DNA of 64,000 bases from UBA7359 sp041689615 (GTDB lineage: Bacteria > Pseudomonadota > Gammaproteobacteria > Eutrophobiales > Eutrophobiaceae): contig JBDNFW010000044.1 in the NCBI GenBank assembly GCA_041689615.1, positions 1 to 64,000 of the forward strand, given 5' to 3'. The first letter of the stretch is position 1. The number at the start of each line of letters is the position of its first letter. This document shows, in pieces, positions 44,490 through 52,730 of the stretch. The notes beneath the pieces are model-generated. The model was given only the letters and a program-made list of their open reading frames with translations. It ran no database searches and was not told the DNA's origin. A program made the translations under genes and the position numbers.

Positions 44490-45397
44490 TGGTCGACTCT
44501 TCAAAAACTAATAGCAACGCAGATATGTTCGAGACGCCGGGACAAGTATTACGTTTGCAACGTGAAAAACTGGATCTGTCGACACAGGAAATCGCAAAGC
44601 GTATTCATCTTGACGTAAAGATTATCGAAGCGATAGAAAATGATAGCCCAGAGGGGCTGCCTTCAGCAATTTATGTGAGAGGTTATTTGCGTAGCTACGC
44701 CAAGATTGTTGGTGCCGATGCTGATAAAATCATCGAGCTTTATAACTCTGATTCACCACCCCCACCACCCGAAATATTACCTGAAGTAAGACCTCCTTCA
44801 CAAGTAAGCAGTAACGACAAACCGGTTAAAGCGTTCACTTATCTTATTACTTTGGGGCTCGTACTATTACTTCTAATTTGGTATCAAAGTAATTTTGTCG
44901 TTGAGTCCAAGGTAAATATTGAACAACCAAATACAATTACAAATATTAATGGTATTGATGTGACATATAAAATTATCAATCATCCTGATTCATGGCAATC
45001 ACCAAAAAGTAATTTAGAAGAAAACATCGACGCATCAATAACACCTGAGCCTTCTCGACAAAACAGTACTCTCGAATTAGCAACGTTTGATGAACAAACT
45101 ATCGATACTCTGCAAATAACTGATAATAATTTATCTTCGCCTATTATAGGACAAGGCCCAGATACGATAGACCTGAAATTAACGAGTGATTCATGGGTAG
45201 AGATAGTCGATGCAATGAACAATCGATTATTCCATAATCTCGGTGTCGCTGGTGAAGAATATAATTTAAAAGGTACATCTCCATTTGATGTATTACTTGG
45301 TTTTTCAAAGGGCGTTACTCTTAAATTTAATGGAAAGTCTTTTGACATCGAATCTCACTCTAAAAATGGCGTCGCTCGCTTTACCCTTCCAGAGTAA
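44489..45397 (+). CDS. rodZ: cytoskeletal membrane protein RodZ
   Basis: A 302-residue protein. The N-terminal helix-turn-helix (PGQVLRLQREKLDLSTQEIA, then VKIIEAIENDSPEGLPSAIY, then VRGYLRSYAKIV) is the MreB-binding RodZ domain. A Pro-rich linker (PPPPPEILPEV), one membrane helix (about 113-131) and a periplasmic C-terminal domain (DUF4115-like: LTSDSWVEIVDAMNNRLFHN) follow. It helps maintain rod shape. It starts at the pilW stop. The next gene is hisS; ispG, often found between the two, is absent. Confidence 0.94.
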   Translation: MVDSSKTNSNADMFETPGQVLRLQREKLDLSTQEIAKRIHLDVKIIEAIENDSPEGLPSAIYVRGYLRSYAKIVGADADKIIELYNSDSPPPPPEILPEVRPPSQVSSNDKPVKAFTYLITLGLVLLLLIWYQSNFVVESKVNIEQPNTITNINGIDVTYKIINHPDSWQSPKSNLEENIDASITPEPSRQNSTLELATFDEQTIDTLQITDNNLSSPIIGQGPDTIDLKLTSDSWVEIVDAMNNRLFHNLGVAGEEYNLKGTSPFDVLLGFSKGVTLKFNGKSFDIESHSKNGVARFTLPE

Positions 45398-45429
45398 CTA
45401 TTTATTCCAATTGATTAGAGGACTTGTTG

Positions 45430-46716
45430 ATGGCTAAGTTACAAGCGGTTCGTGGTATGCATGACATACTTATGCATGACACTCCGCGTTGGCAATTTCT
45501 GGAAGAAACAATTAAAAATATTCTGAATCAATATTCTTATCAGGAAATTCGCCTGCCTATCGTCGAGAAGACAGAACTATTCAAACGTTCCATTGGTGAC
45601 AACACCGATATTGTTTCCAAGGAAATGTATAGCTTTGATGATCGCAATGACAGTAGTTTAACTTTAAGACCTGAAGGAACTGCTGGATGTGTACGTGCCG
45701 GAATTGAGCACGGTCTTTTTTATAATCAGACACAACGACTCTGCTACACAGGCCCAATGTTTCGTCATGAACGTCCGCAAAAAGGCAGACAAAGACAATT
45801 TCACCAGATTGGTGTTGAGGCATTTGGTTTTAATGGTCCTGACATTGATGCCGAACAGATATTAATGTGTGCTCGAATCTGGAAAGCACTAAACCTGAGT
45901 GAGATTAGACTAGAAATAAATTCTCTCGGCACAACTGAATCACGTTCAAAATATAGAGCTATATTGGTTGAATATTTTTCATCTCATAAAGATCAACTTG
46001 ATGAAGATAGTCTGGTAAGACTGGAACAAAACCCATTACGTATTCTCGATAACAAAAATCCAGATATGAAATCATTAATCGAGGGAGCTCCGACCTTGGA
46101 TAAACATCTTGATGCAGAATCCACTGAGCATTTTGCCGGCTTAAGAGAAATACTCGATGGCGCTGCTATTCAATACACTGTAAATCCAAGACTGGTTCGA
46201 GGTCTGGATTACTATGGAAAAACAGTATTTGAATGGATTAGCAATCAACTCGGCGCTCAAGGTACTGTTTGTGCAGGTGGTCGTTACGATGGCCTGGTTG
46301 AACATCATGGCGCTTCACCAACACCTGCTGTTGGTTTCGCGATAGGGCTTGAACGCTTACTGGAATTAGCCAGTTTTGAGAACATGCCTGATGGGCACAC
46401 ACCTCATATTTATTTGCTGATTTCTGGAGAACAAGCTATTAAACCCGGTATGTTGTTGGCTGAGCAACTACGAACTCAATTACCTGATATTCGCATTTTA
46501 AGTCATTGTGGTGGCGGTAGTTTTAAGAGTCAGTTTAAAAAAGCCGACAAATCCGGGGCGCAACTTGCACTGATTTTAGGCGAAGATGAGCTAGAAAATG
46601 AACAGCTGACAATCAAATATTTACGCACTGATGAGCCGCAAACAGTGATCAAAATGGCTGAATTGGCAAATTTCCTTAGTACATCGCTATCAATTCAAAC
46701 AATTCCGCCAAAATAG
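45430..46716 (+). CDS. hisS: histidyl-tRNA synthetase HisS
   Basis: A class II synthetase of 428 residues. Motif 1 lies in the region with IRLPIVEKTELFKRSIGD. Motif 2 is FRHERPQKGRQRQFHQIGVE, and the histidine-specific motifs are RGLDYYGKTVFEW and CAGGRYDGL. ATG at 45430 with AGAGGA upstream is favoured over the in-frame TTGs at 45424 and 45427. The C-terminal anticodon domain (IYLLISGEQAIKPGMLLAEQ) is intact. Confidence 0.97.
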   Translation: MAKLQAVRGMHDILMHDTPRWQFLEETIKNILNQYSYQEIRLPIVEKTELFKRSIGDNTDIVSKEMYSFDDRNDSSLTLRPEGTAGCVRAGIEHGLFYNQTQRLCYTGPMFRHERPQKGRQRQFHQIGVEAFGFNGPDIDAEQILMCARIWKALNLSEIRLEINSLGTTESRSKYRAILVEYFSSHKDQLDEDSLVRLEQNPLRILDNKNPDMKSLIEGAPTLDKHLDAESTEHFAGLREILDGAAIQYTVNPRLVRGLDYYGKTVFEWISNQLGAQGTVCAGGRYDGLVEHHGASPTPAVGFAIGLERLLELASFENMPDGHTPHIYLLISGEQAIKPGMLLAEQLRTQLPDIRILSHCGGGSFKSQFKKADKSGAQLALILGEDELENEQLTIKYLRTDEPQTVIKMAELANFLSTSLSIQTIPPK

Positions 46717-46824
46717 CTTCTTAATACTAAACAAACGTAAAACCCACGTTATAATGTGCGCCCTTTTGTGGGTAAGAATCCACCCGCATAATTACATTAA
46801 AAAGTGCCTTCTGGAGAGTAAGTA

Positions 46825-47451
46825 GTGAGCGAATTTAGAACTGAAGAAGAACAGGCCGAGGCCTTAAAAAAATGGTGGCGAGAGAATGGAAAGTTCATTG
46901 TTGCTGGTATCGTTATTGGTATTACAGCAATATTTGGCTGGCGTGGTTATAACAATCATTTAGCACAGCAAGCCGAGGCGGCTTCGACGCTTTATGAGCA
47001 AATGTTGGTCGCATCGCGTGCTAACGATAGTGATAATGTCGGCGTCTATGCAAACCGCATCATTGATGACTATCAATCAAGTTCCTATGCTATTTTTGCT
47101 CACTTGATGTTAGCCAAATTAGCTGCCGAAGCTAGCGAACTAGATCAGGCTGAAACGCATTTCCGTTGGGTTATTGAAAACAATACAAATGAAGAATTTC
47201 AGCATGTTGCGCGCTTGCGGCTGGCTCGTGTATTAATTGCTGCTGATAAACTGGATATCGCAGTAAACACACTTGATGTCAGCAATACAGGCGACTTCTC
47301 CGCTAACTACGAAGAATTACGTGGCGATATCTTTGTTAAACAAAATAAAACCGAGGAAGCGAGGCAAGCTTATCAAAAAGCACTGGCTAATACTGCTGAA
47401 GGCGGGCAATCAATTTTACAAATGAAACTGGACGACTTGGGTAGAATATAA
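46825..47451 (+). CDS. yfgM: YfgM-family tetratricopeptide protein (SecYEG ancillary subunit)
   Basis: A 208-residue protein with a short cytoplasmic N-terminus (EEEQAEALKKWWRENGK), one membrane helix (about 25-43, FIVAGIVIGITAIFGWRG) and a periplasmic TPR-like domain (HLMLAKLAAEASELDQAETH, FRWVIENNTNEEFQHVARLR). This is the YfgM/DUF2133 layout; in E. coli YfgM associates with SecYEG and periplasmic chaperones. It starts with GTG after GGAGAGTAAG. A TATAAT about 70 bases upstream (46750-46755) may be its -10 box. bamB begins one base after the stop. Confidence 0.93.
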   Translation: MSEFRTEEEQAEALKKWWRENGKFIVAGIVIGITAIFGWRGYNNHLAQQAEAASTLYEQMLVASRANDSDNVGVYANRIIDDYQSSSYAIFAHLMLAKLAAEASELDQAETHFRWVIENNTNEEFQHVARLRLARVLIAADKLDIAVNTLDVSNTGDFSANYEELRGDIFVKQNKTEEARQAYQKALANTAEGGQSILQMKLDDLGRI

Positions 47452-47452
47452 A

Positions 47453-48820
47453 TTGTTTCCAGTCCTCCGCGTTTTTTTCTTATTGCTTGCACTATCGACT
47501 TGTTTTGGCTGTGGCGCCGGGAAAATGCTCGATGGGATGATGGGTGCAGGCGTTGATAACTCCATACCACCTTCAGAGCTAGTCGACTTTTCAGAAACAA
47601 CTCATCTGAATAAAGTCTGGGCGCAAAAAGTTGGCAAAGGCACGGACGAATTATTCATCAAACTTGTTCCGGCAATTTTAGACGATAAAATTTTTATTGC
47701 GGATACTCGCGGTAATATTACCGCACTTTATGCTGACTCAGGTAAAAATGTCTGGCGTAATGACAGCGATTTATCCATTACAGGTGGCCCCGGTGCTGAT
47801 GAAAATCTGGTCATGGTCGGAACCAGCGAAGGTGAAGTACTCAGTTTAACAGCCGAAACCGGCGAAGAACTCTGGCGTTCAACAGTATCAAGTGAAATTC
47901 TTTCTTCACCAAAAGAATCTGATGGCGTTGTCGTCGTTAGAACAATCGACGGTAAAATTTTCGCATTAGATGCAACAACTGGCGAACGTCTCTGGGTTTA
48001 TGATCGCACCGTTCCTGCTTTAACACTTCGTGGTACAAGTACACCCGTTATCGCAAACGGTTTAATTATCGCTGGCTTTGATGGTGGTCGTGTTACTGCG
48101 CTTGAACTAAAAACCGGTAAATTAATTTGGGAAACGAAAGTTGCCGTTTCTAGTGGACGAAGCGAATTGGAAAGAATGGTTGATATCGATGCTCAACCTT
48201 TAATCGTCGGTGACGCGATATATGTTTCTACTTTTCAGGCGAATATCTCTGCCATATCATTAGAAGGCGGACAGATATTATGGCAACGGGATATTTCTTC
48301 TCATTCAGAACTTGCTGCCGATGCAGGAAATTTATATGTCACAGATGATATAGGTAATGTTTGGGCATTAGATAGATTTTCAGGAACATCAATCTGGAAA
48401 CAGGAAAAATTAACTCACCGACAAGTCACCGGCCCCGCTGTTTTGGGAGACAGAATTATTGTTGGAGACTTTGAAGGTTATTTGCATTGGTTAGATAAGG
48501 AAACGGGTGATCTTTCAGCACGAACACAGATAGCCGATGATCCGATCCTGGCACAACCTATAGTAGCAAATGACGTCCTCTTTGCTTATGCAAGTGGCGG
48601 CACACTTTCTGCCTATACTTACTACGGCATGGAACCAAAGGATTTACCGGTAGAAACTGTCGTTGAAAAAGAAGAGACTCCTGCAATAGAAGAAGTCGCT
48701 GAAAGCAAAGAAGTTGCAACTGAAGCTTCCGAAATGCCAGCAAAAGCTGAAGAAGAAAAATCTTTATTTGGCAGCTTCATCGATATATTCACAGGTGATG
48801 GCGAAGAAGAAGAAGAGTAA
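47453..48820 (+). CDS. bamB: outer membrane assembly lipoprotein BamB
   Basis: A 455-residue lipoprotein beginning with a signal peptide and lipobox (LLALSTCFGC, likely Cys20) and an eight-bladed PQQ-type propeller: FIADTRGNITALYADSGKNV, GEVLSLTAETGEELWR, GKIFALDATTGERLWVYDR and YLHWLDKETGDLS. BamB is a subunit of the BAM complex that inserts beta-barrels. Oddly, about 60 acidic residues follow the last blade (VVEKEETPAIEEVAESKEVA, then a GDGEEEEE end). A TTG start is used; no ATG is suitably placed. Confidence 0.93.
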   Translation: MFPVLRVFFLLLALSTCFGCGAGKMLDGMMGAGVDNSIPPSELVDFSETTHLNKVWAQKVGKGTDELFIKLVPAILDDKIFIADTRGNITALYADSGKNVWRNDSDLSITGGPGADENLVMVGTSEGEVLSLTAETGEELWRSTVSSEILSSPKESDGVVVVRTIDGKIFALDATTGERLWVYDRTVPALTLRGTSTPVIANGLIIAGFDGGRVTALELKTGKLIWETKVAVSSGRSELERMVDIDAQPLIVGDAIYVSTFQANISAISLEGGQILWQRDISSHSELAADAGNLYVTDDIGNVWALDRFSGTSIWKQEKLTHRQVTGPAVLGDRIIVGDFEGYLHWLDKETGDLSARTQIADDPILAQPIVANDVLFAYASGGTLSAYTYYGMEPKDLPVETVVEKEETPAIEEVAESKEVATEASEMPAKAEEEKSLFGSFIDIFTGDGEEEEE

Positions 48821-48873
48821 TCTTCTTTCAACATTACTGATGAAGTCATTAACAAGCAAAATCTAAACATCTT

Positions 48874-50271
48874 ATGAAACCCGTAATTGCCATCGTTGGT
48901 CGCCCCAATGTTGGTAAGTCCACTTTTTTTAATCGCCTGACATCTAGTCGTGATGCGCTTGTTGCTGATCGACCGGGTGTAACGCGTGATCGTCAGTACG
49001 GTTATTGTCACCATGAATCCAGAACTTTCTTAATCATTGATACTGGTGGTATCGGTGAAGAAGATCATGACAGTGCAGACGTTGCAGAACTGATGACCGA
49101 ACAATCAATGTTAGCCGCTAGTGAAGCATCAGTGTTGGTCTGGATTGTTGATGGTCGCACTGGACTTACCCATGTTGATGAAACGTTGGTAAAGGAGTTT
49201 AGAAAATTAAATAAACCTATTTTTCTGGCTATCAATAAACTTGAAGGTCATGAAGCTTCACAAGCAATTAGTGAATTTTCCAGACTTGGTCTGGACTCTG
49301 TTTGGCCGATCTCTTCTAAACGTGGTGATGGTGTTACTAATATGCTTGATGCCATTTCAGAAACGATTCCCGAAACTGAAAGTGAAATTGAAGAAGAAAC
49401 AAATGATCTGGCTATATCAGTGTTAGGCAGACCGAATGTCGGAAAATCAACATTAGTAAATAGAATGTTGGGCGAAGAACGCGTAATAACTTTCGACCAT
49501 CCGGGCACAACGCGCGACAGTATACAAATACCTTTCCAAAAAAATGGTAAAGATTATATTTTGATCGACACTGCTGGCGTTCGGAAAAAAAGTAAAGTGC
49601 ATGACGTCATAGAAAAATTCAGCATACTAAAATCATTTGAAGCTATAGAAGCAGCAACGATCATCATTCTTGTTATCGATGCAACCGAAGGCGTTACCGA
49701 TCAAGACAGTACTTTGCTAGGCATGATCGAAGACAGCGGTAAATCCGTCATCATCGCGGTTAATAAATTAGATGGTATGGAAGCAGCAGATAAAGAAAGG
49801 GTGAAATCAGGACTAGATCGAAAATTCATATTTGTTGATTACGCAGTAATACATGACATCTCTGCCTTACATGGTACCGGTGTTGGCAATATTTTCAAAA
49901 GTATCGACAAAATCGAAAGATCATTAAACATTAATGTCTCTACTTCTGACGTAACGGAAATACTGGAATACGCTGTTGCCAAAAACCCACCGCAACTCGT
50001 ACAAAACCGTCGCATAAAATTACGTTATGCACACATCGGTGGAACAAACCCGATCCGCATCATCATACACGGCAATCAAATAGACAGAGTACCCAATTCA
50101 TACAGACGTTACTTAGCAAAAATATTCCGTACAAAATTAAAGCTCGTGGGAACGAACGTGTTGATTGATTTTAAAGGTGGAGATAACCCGTATAAAGATA
50201 AGAAGAATGTATTAACCGATAGACAAGTTGCCAAGAAAAGACGTTTAATGAAGTTTGTTAAAAAACGTTAA
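48874..50271 (+). CDS. der: ribosome biogenesis GTPase Der
   Basis: A 465-residue protein with two tandem GTPase domains: the first with GRPNVGKSTFFN (about 8-19), DTGG and NKLE; the second with GRPNVGKSTLVN (about 187-198), DTAGVRKK and NKLDG. A KH-like C-terminal domain (PNSYRRYLAKIFRTKLKLVG) is also present. Der (EngA) acts in 50S subunit maturation. It ends the rlmN-der block and overlaps the convergent antiporter gene by 4 bases. Confidence 0.98.
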   Translation: MKPVIAIVGRPNVGKSTFFNRLTSSRDALVADRPGVTRDRQYGYCHHESRTFLIIDTGGIGEEDHDSADVAELMTEQSMLAASEASVLVWIVDGRTGLTHVDETLVKEFRKLNKPIFLAINKLEGHEASQAISEFSRLGLDSVWPISSKRGDGVTNMLDAISETIPETESEIEEETNDLAISVLGRPNVGKSTLVNRMLGEERVITFDHPGTTRDSIQIPFQKNGKDYILIDTAGVRKKSKVHDVIEKFSILKSFEAIEAATIIILVIDATEGVTDQDSTLLGMIEDSGKSVIIAVNKLDGMEAADKERVKSGLDRKFIFVDYAVIHDISALHGTGVGNIFKSIDKIERSLNINVSTSDVTEILEYAVAKNPPQLVQNRRIKLRYAHIGGTNPIRIIIHGNQIDRVPNSYRRYLAKIFRTKLKLVGTNVLIDFKGGDNPYKDKKNVLTDRQVAKKRRLMKFVKKR

Positions 50272-51269
50272 TTATTTCCGACTTTTCTTAGAGCCATTCG
50301 TGTAAACAACGGCCCTAACAATTCAAAAAATATGGTTGTGCTAATAACAACAGATAATAATAACTGTCTATGCTCAGGGAAATGAATAGAAGCAACTAAT
50401 GCCATACCCATGGCAACACCCGCTTGCGGCAACCAGGCAAGGCCCATTCCATCCTGAATAGTTAAGCTAACACGACATATTTTTCCGCCAATTTTCGCGC
50501 CGACAACTTTCCCTGCTATACGTGCAATCACATAAACAATTACAATTACTCCGGCTTCTTTTAATGAACCTAGCTCAAATGATGCGCCTGCCAACACAAA
50601 GAATAGAGTTAAAAAAGGTGGCTCGATATCTTCAATTTCATGGCAAGAACAATCATGATGTTTTGCTAAATTAGCTATCGTCATTCCTATGACAATTGCT
50701 GCAATCAAATAAGACACTTCAAGCCAGATTGCTAAACCACCACAAAGAAAAACAATACCTAGTGCTTCAAACAATATAGGCCGCCCAGATTTAACTCTCC
50801 CTGTTAGGAACGATGCTAGAAAGCCGATAAAAAAACCAAGTAGCATTGCACCAAAAATTTCTTTAAACGCCAATAATATTGGCGACAACATGCCATTAAG
50901 TCCTGTTATGAGTCCAACCATTGCTACACCGATACTAAATAGAATTAAACCCCAAGCATCATCAACAGCAACAATAGACGGTAACAGATTTACAAAATAT
51001 CCTTTTGAATTTGACTCTTCAACCACATCCATTATCGCTGCAGGATCCGTTGCCGTGGCAATACACCCTAATAAAATAGCCACGTCTAATGGAACACCTA
51101 TAAGCATTAAAAGAAGAGTAACAATAATTGCCGTTCCAAACACGGCGCCTAATGATATCCACATGACCTTCTTGCCCATGTTTTTCAACAAGTCTTTTGT
51201 CAGCTTGCCGCCGACCAAAAAACCCACCATCATCACTAGCAAGCCAACGTTTGGCTTGTTCAAATTCAT
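50268..51269 (-). CDS. cation:proton antiporter, N-terminally truncated
   Basis: A 333-residue membrane protein of the CPA family: LLGCIATATDPAAIMDVVEE and SIVAVDDAWGLILFSIGVAM carry the transport aspartates, with about ten hydrophobic segments to the end. Related antiporters have about 60-70 further residues (two helices) before the VGFLVGGKLTKDLLK region. Here the frame begins at MNLNKPNVGLLVMMVGFLVG, immediately after the stop of a truncated SpoIIAA-like gene. I infer that a deletion removed the true N-terminus. Whether the remainder is functional is doubtful. The last 4 bases overlap der. Ion specificity unknown. Confidence 0.75.
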   Translation of the reverse strand: MNLNKPNVGLLVMMVGFLVGGKLTKDLLKNMGKKVMWISLGAVFGTAIIVTLLLMLIGVPLDVAILLGCIATATDPAAIMDVVEESNSKGYFVNLLPSIVAVDDAWGLILFSIGVAMVGLITGLNGMLSPILLAFKEIFGAMLLGFFIGFLASFLTGRVKSGRPILFEALGIVFLCGGLAIWLEVSYLIAAIVIGMTIANLAKHHDCSCHEIEDIEPPFLTLFFVLAGASFELGSLKEAGVIVIVYVIARIAGKVVGAKIGGKICRVSLTIQDGMGLAWLPQAGVAMGMALVASIHFPEHRQLLLSVVISTTIFFELLGPLFTRMALRKVGNN

Positions 51270-51270
51270 C

Positions 51271-51593
51271 CTAAGAAAATAATTTTATTTCTGCATTGAT
51301 AAAATGACTAGCAATCGTTTCACCAAAAACACCAATGGCCGAATCAGTAGCTAATGCCACGCGAGATAACTTTTTATGATGGCCTTTAACAAATTTAAAA
51401 TGCGACACTAACGCTGCAAAAGAATCCCAACCAGGAAAAGATTTTGTATGGATAACAATTCCTTTTAACTTCCCAGTCCGTTCAATAAAAGGAACAATTT
51501 CTTTTGCCGCAGCACGAAAATCATCTTCAGACAACGGCTCATCCGGCTCAAGAATCGCAAGACAATTTACTCATCAATTTTTACTGAAAGAAT
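51271..51593 (-). pseudogene. SpoIIAA-like (STAS-type) protein gene, frameshifted and 3'-truncated
   Basis: Visible protein: LSEDDFRAAAKEIVPFIERT, then FPGWDSFAALVSHFKFVKGH, then VALATDSAIGVFGE, and AEIKLFS. This is the SpoIIAA-like family, normally about 120 residues. Upstream the second frame reads ILSVKIDE and is joined to NCLAILEPDEP only if one base near 51570 is restored. The expected start codon is ATT (51591-51593), 8 bases after a perfect GGAGG, so an ATG may have mutated. The C-terminus stops about 15-20 residues early at the antiporter junction. Three defects suggest a decaying gene. Confidence 0.7.
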
Positions 51594-51665
51594 TTTATAA
51601 TCCTCCAAAAAAATAAACTTCTAGAAAATAAAAACCAGCTAATATAACTTCAGAAACTATAAATT

Positions 51666-52357
51666 TTATAAAACTAATATGCATGAACTAAAAATTCTTA
51701 AAGATTTTTTATTACTACAAGAAGGAATCCATAGAACACCAAACCAATAACGCAGTTTACCCTCATATCTATCTCCTAAAGGTAACATTCCAACTTTTTT
51801 TATTACTAAACGGTCAACCTTTTTATATTTACCATCTACATAGTCAATAACTACATCATTACTTATTGTAACCATTAGTACATTACAAAATATGCCTGAA
51901 CCATTGGAACGACTCCATGTACGAATAATATGTACCCCACTAAATGAACATCCAAAATATTGGTATGAATCAGCTGAATTATCATAAGTTGATGTAATGA
52001 CTGGATAACCACCTTGACAATCTTCGGATGAAACTTCACCAAAATAACGGTTGCTATTATTGGATTCGTTAATATTGATAGAGACTACTTGGTCGCCTTT
52101 ATCACTAAGCCAACCAATTAGATCTTCAATAATTCTTGGATTAATGTATTCAGGGTTAATGAATGATTTTTTAGATTTCTTACTATTGAAGTTTTAGGTG
52201 TTAGTGAGATGAAGTTATAGCCGATAATTCCATGCACTTCGTCTCTAAAAAAAGCTGCCAAACTTAATATTAAAACAACAACTGGCTCTGGACTTGGTTC
52301 TAGCGAGAGCCAGACTATACATCCAATAAAAGCTATGAAACTAATTATTCGATACAA
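51666..52357 (-). pseudogene. unrecognised membrane-anchored protein gene with a frameshift
   Basis: A TTG start (52357) after AAGGAAG gives MYRIISFIAFIGCIVWLSLE, two hydrophobic segments and then ISLTPK. Near 52190 the frame must shift by one base (a run of four A where five would keep the frame) to continue as NFNSKKSKKSFINPEYINPR, then IIEDLIGWLSDKGDQVVSIN, SFSGVHIIRTWSRSNGSGIF and on to 51666. Joined, the protein would have about 230 residues: a short membrane anchor and a soluble, Asn/Ser-rich domain. No family recognised. AT-rich and island-like in composition. Confidence 0.55.
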
Positions 52358-52516
52358 TCTTACTTCCTTTAGGTTTCATTCCTCACTAAAAGACTAGTAC
52401 ACAAATAAAGTATCACCGAAATTTAGCACTTACTACCCCCTATTGCTTGCCTCGTTCTTGTTTTATTTTAAAGGGTTGAGCAACATGAATGTTGCGAGAG
52501 CACATTAGGAAAGAAC

Positions 52517-52536
52517 GACCGCCATGGATGGCGGAA
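52517..52536 (-). repeat. short hairpin repeat, second copy
   Basis: GACCGCCATGGATGGCGGAA, whose reverse complement matches 36895-36915 except for one base. It forms a CCGCC/GGCGG hairpin. Confidence 0.5.
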
Positions 52537-52646
52537 GTGTCGATTATACAGGAGCAATAATCGACCGGAGTATGCGCGTGCCGTTGAAATCAAATAATAC
52601 CGAGGGTACCCGTTAGGGCAAGACATTTGGGGTGGCCTTTTTCTTG

Positions 52647-52681
52647 GTTAGCTTCTTTTTGGCCACGCAAAAAGAAGTAAC
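52647..52681. repeat. CTTCTTTTTG/CAAAAAGAAG hairpin of a dispersed repeat
   Basis: The arm GTTAGCTTCTTTTTG (52647-52661) pairs with CAAAAAGAAGTAAC (52668-52681), with one bulged base and a 6-base loop (GCCACG). Similar TTTTGGCCACGCAAAA hairpins followed by AGTAACTCG recur in intergenic regions of many gammaproteobacteria. Could act as a terminator for bamC read-through, but it lacks a clean U-tract. Confidence 0.6.
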
Positions 52682-52730
52682 TCGTCTTCAGACGAAACCT
52701 ACGTAAAAAAGAATACTGAACTTAAAAAAC

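Larger units (their letters stand above)
52358..52730. other. intergenic region made of repeat-like sequence
   Basis: No gene in about 370 bases. It contains the CCGCC...GGCGG hairpin (52517-52536) shared with the sufB-sufC gap and a long A/T hairpin (52647-52681). The part from about 52440 to 52700 is less AT-rich than its surroundings and reads like a mosaic of dispersed repeats. Confidence 0.55.
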
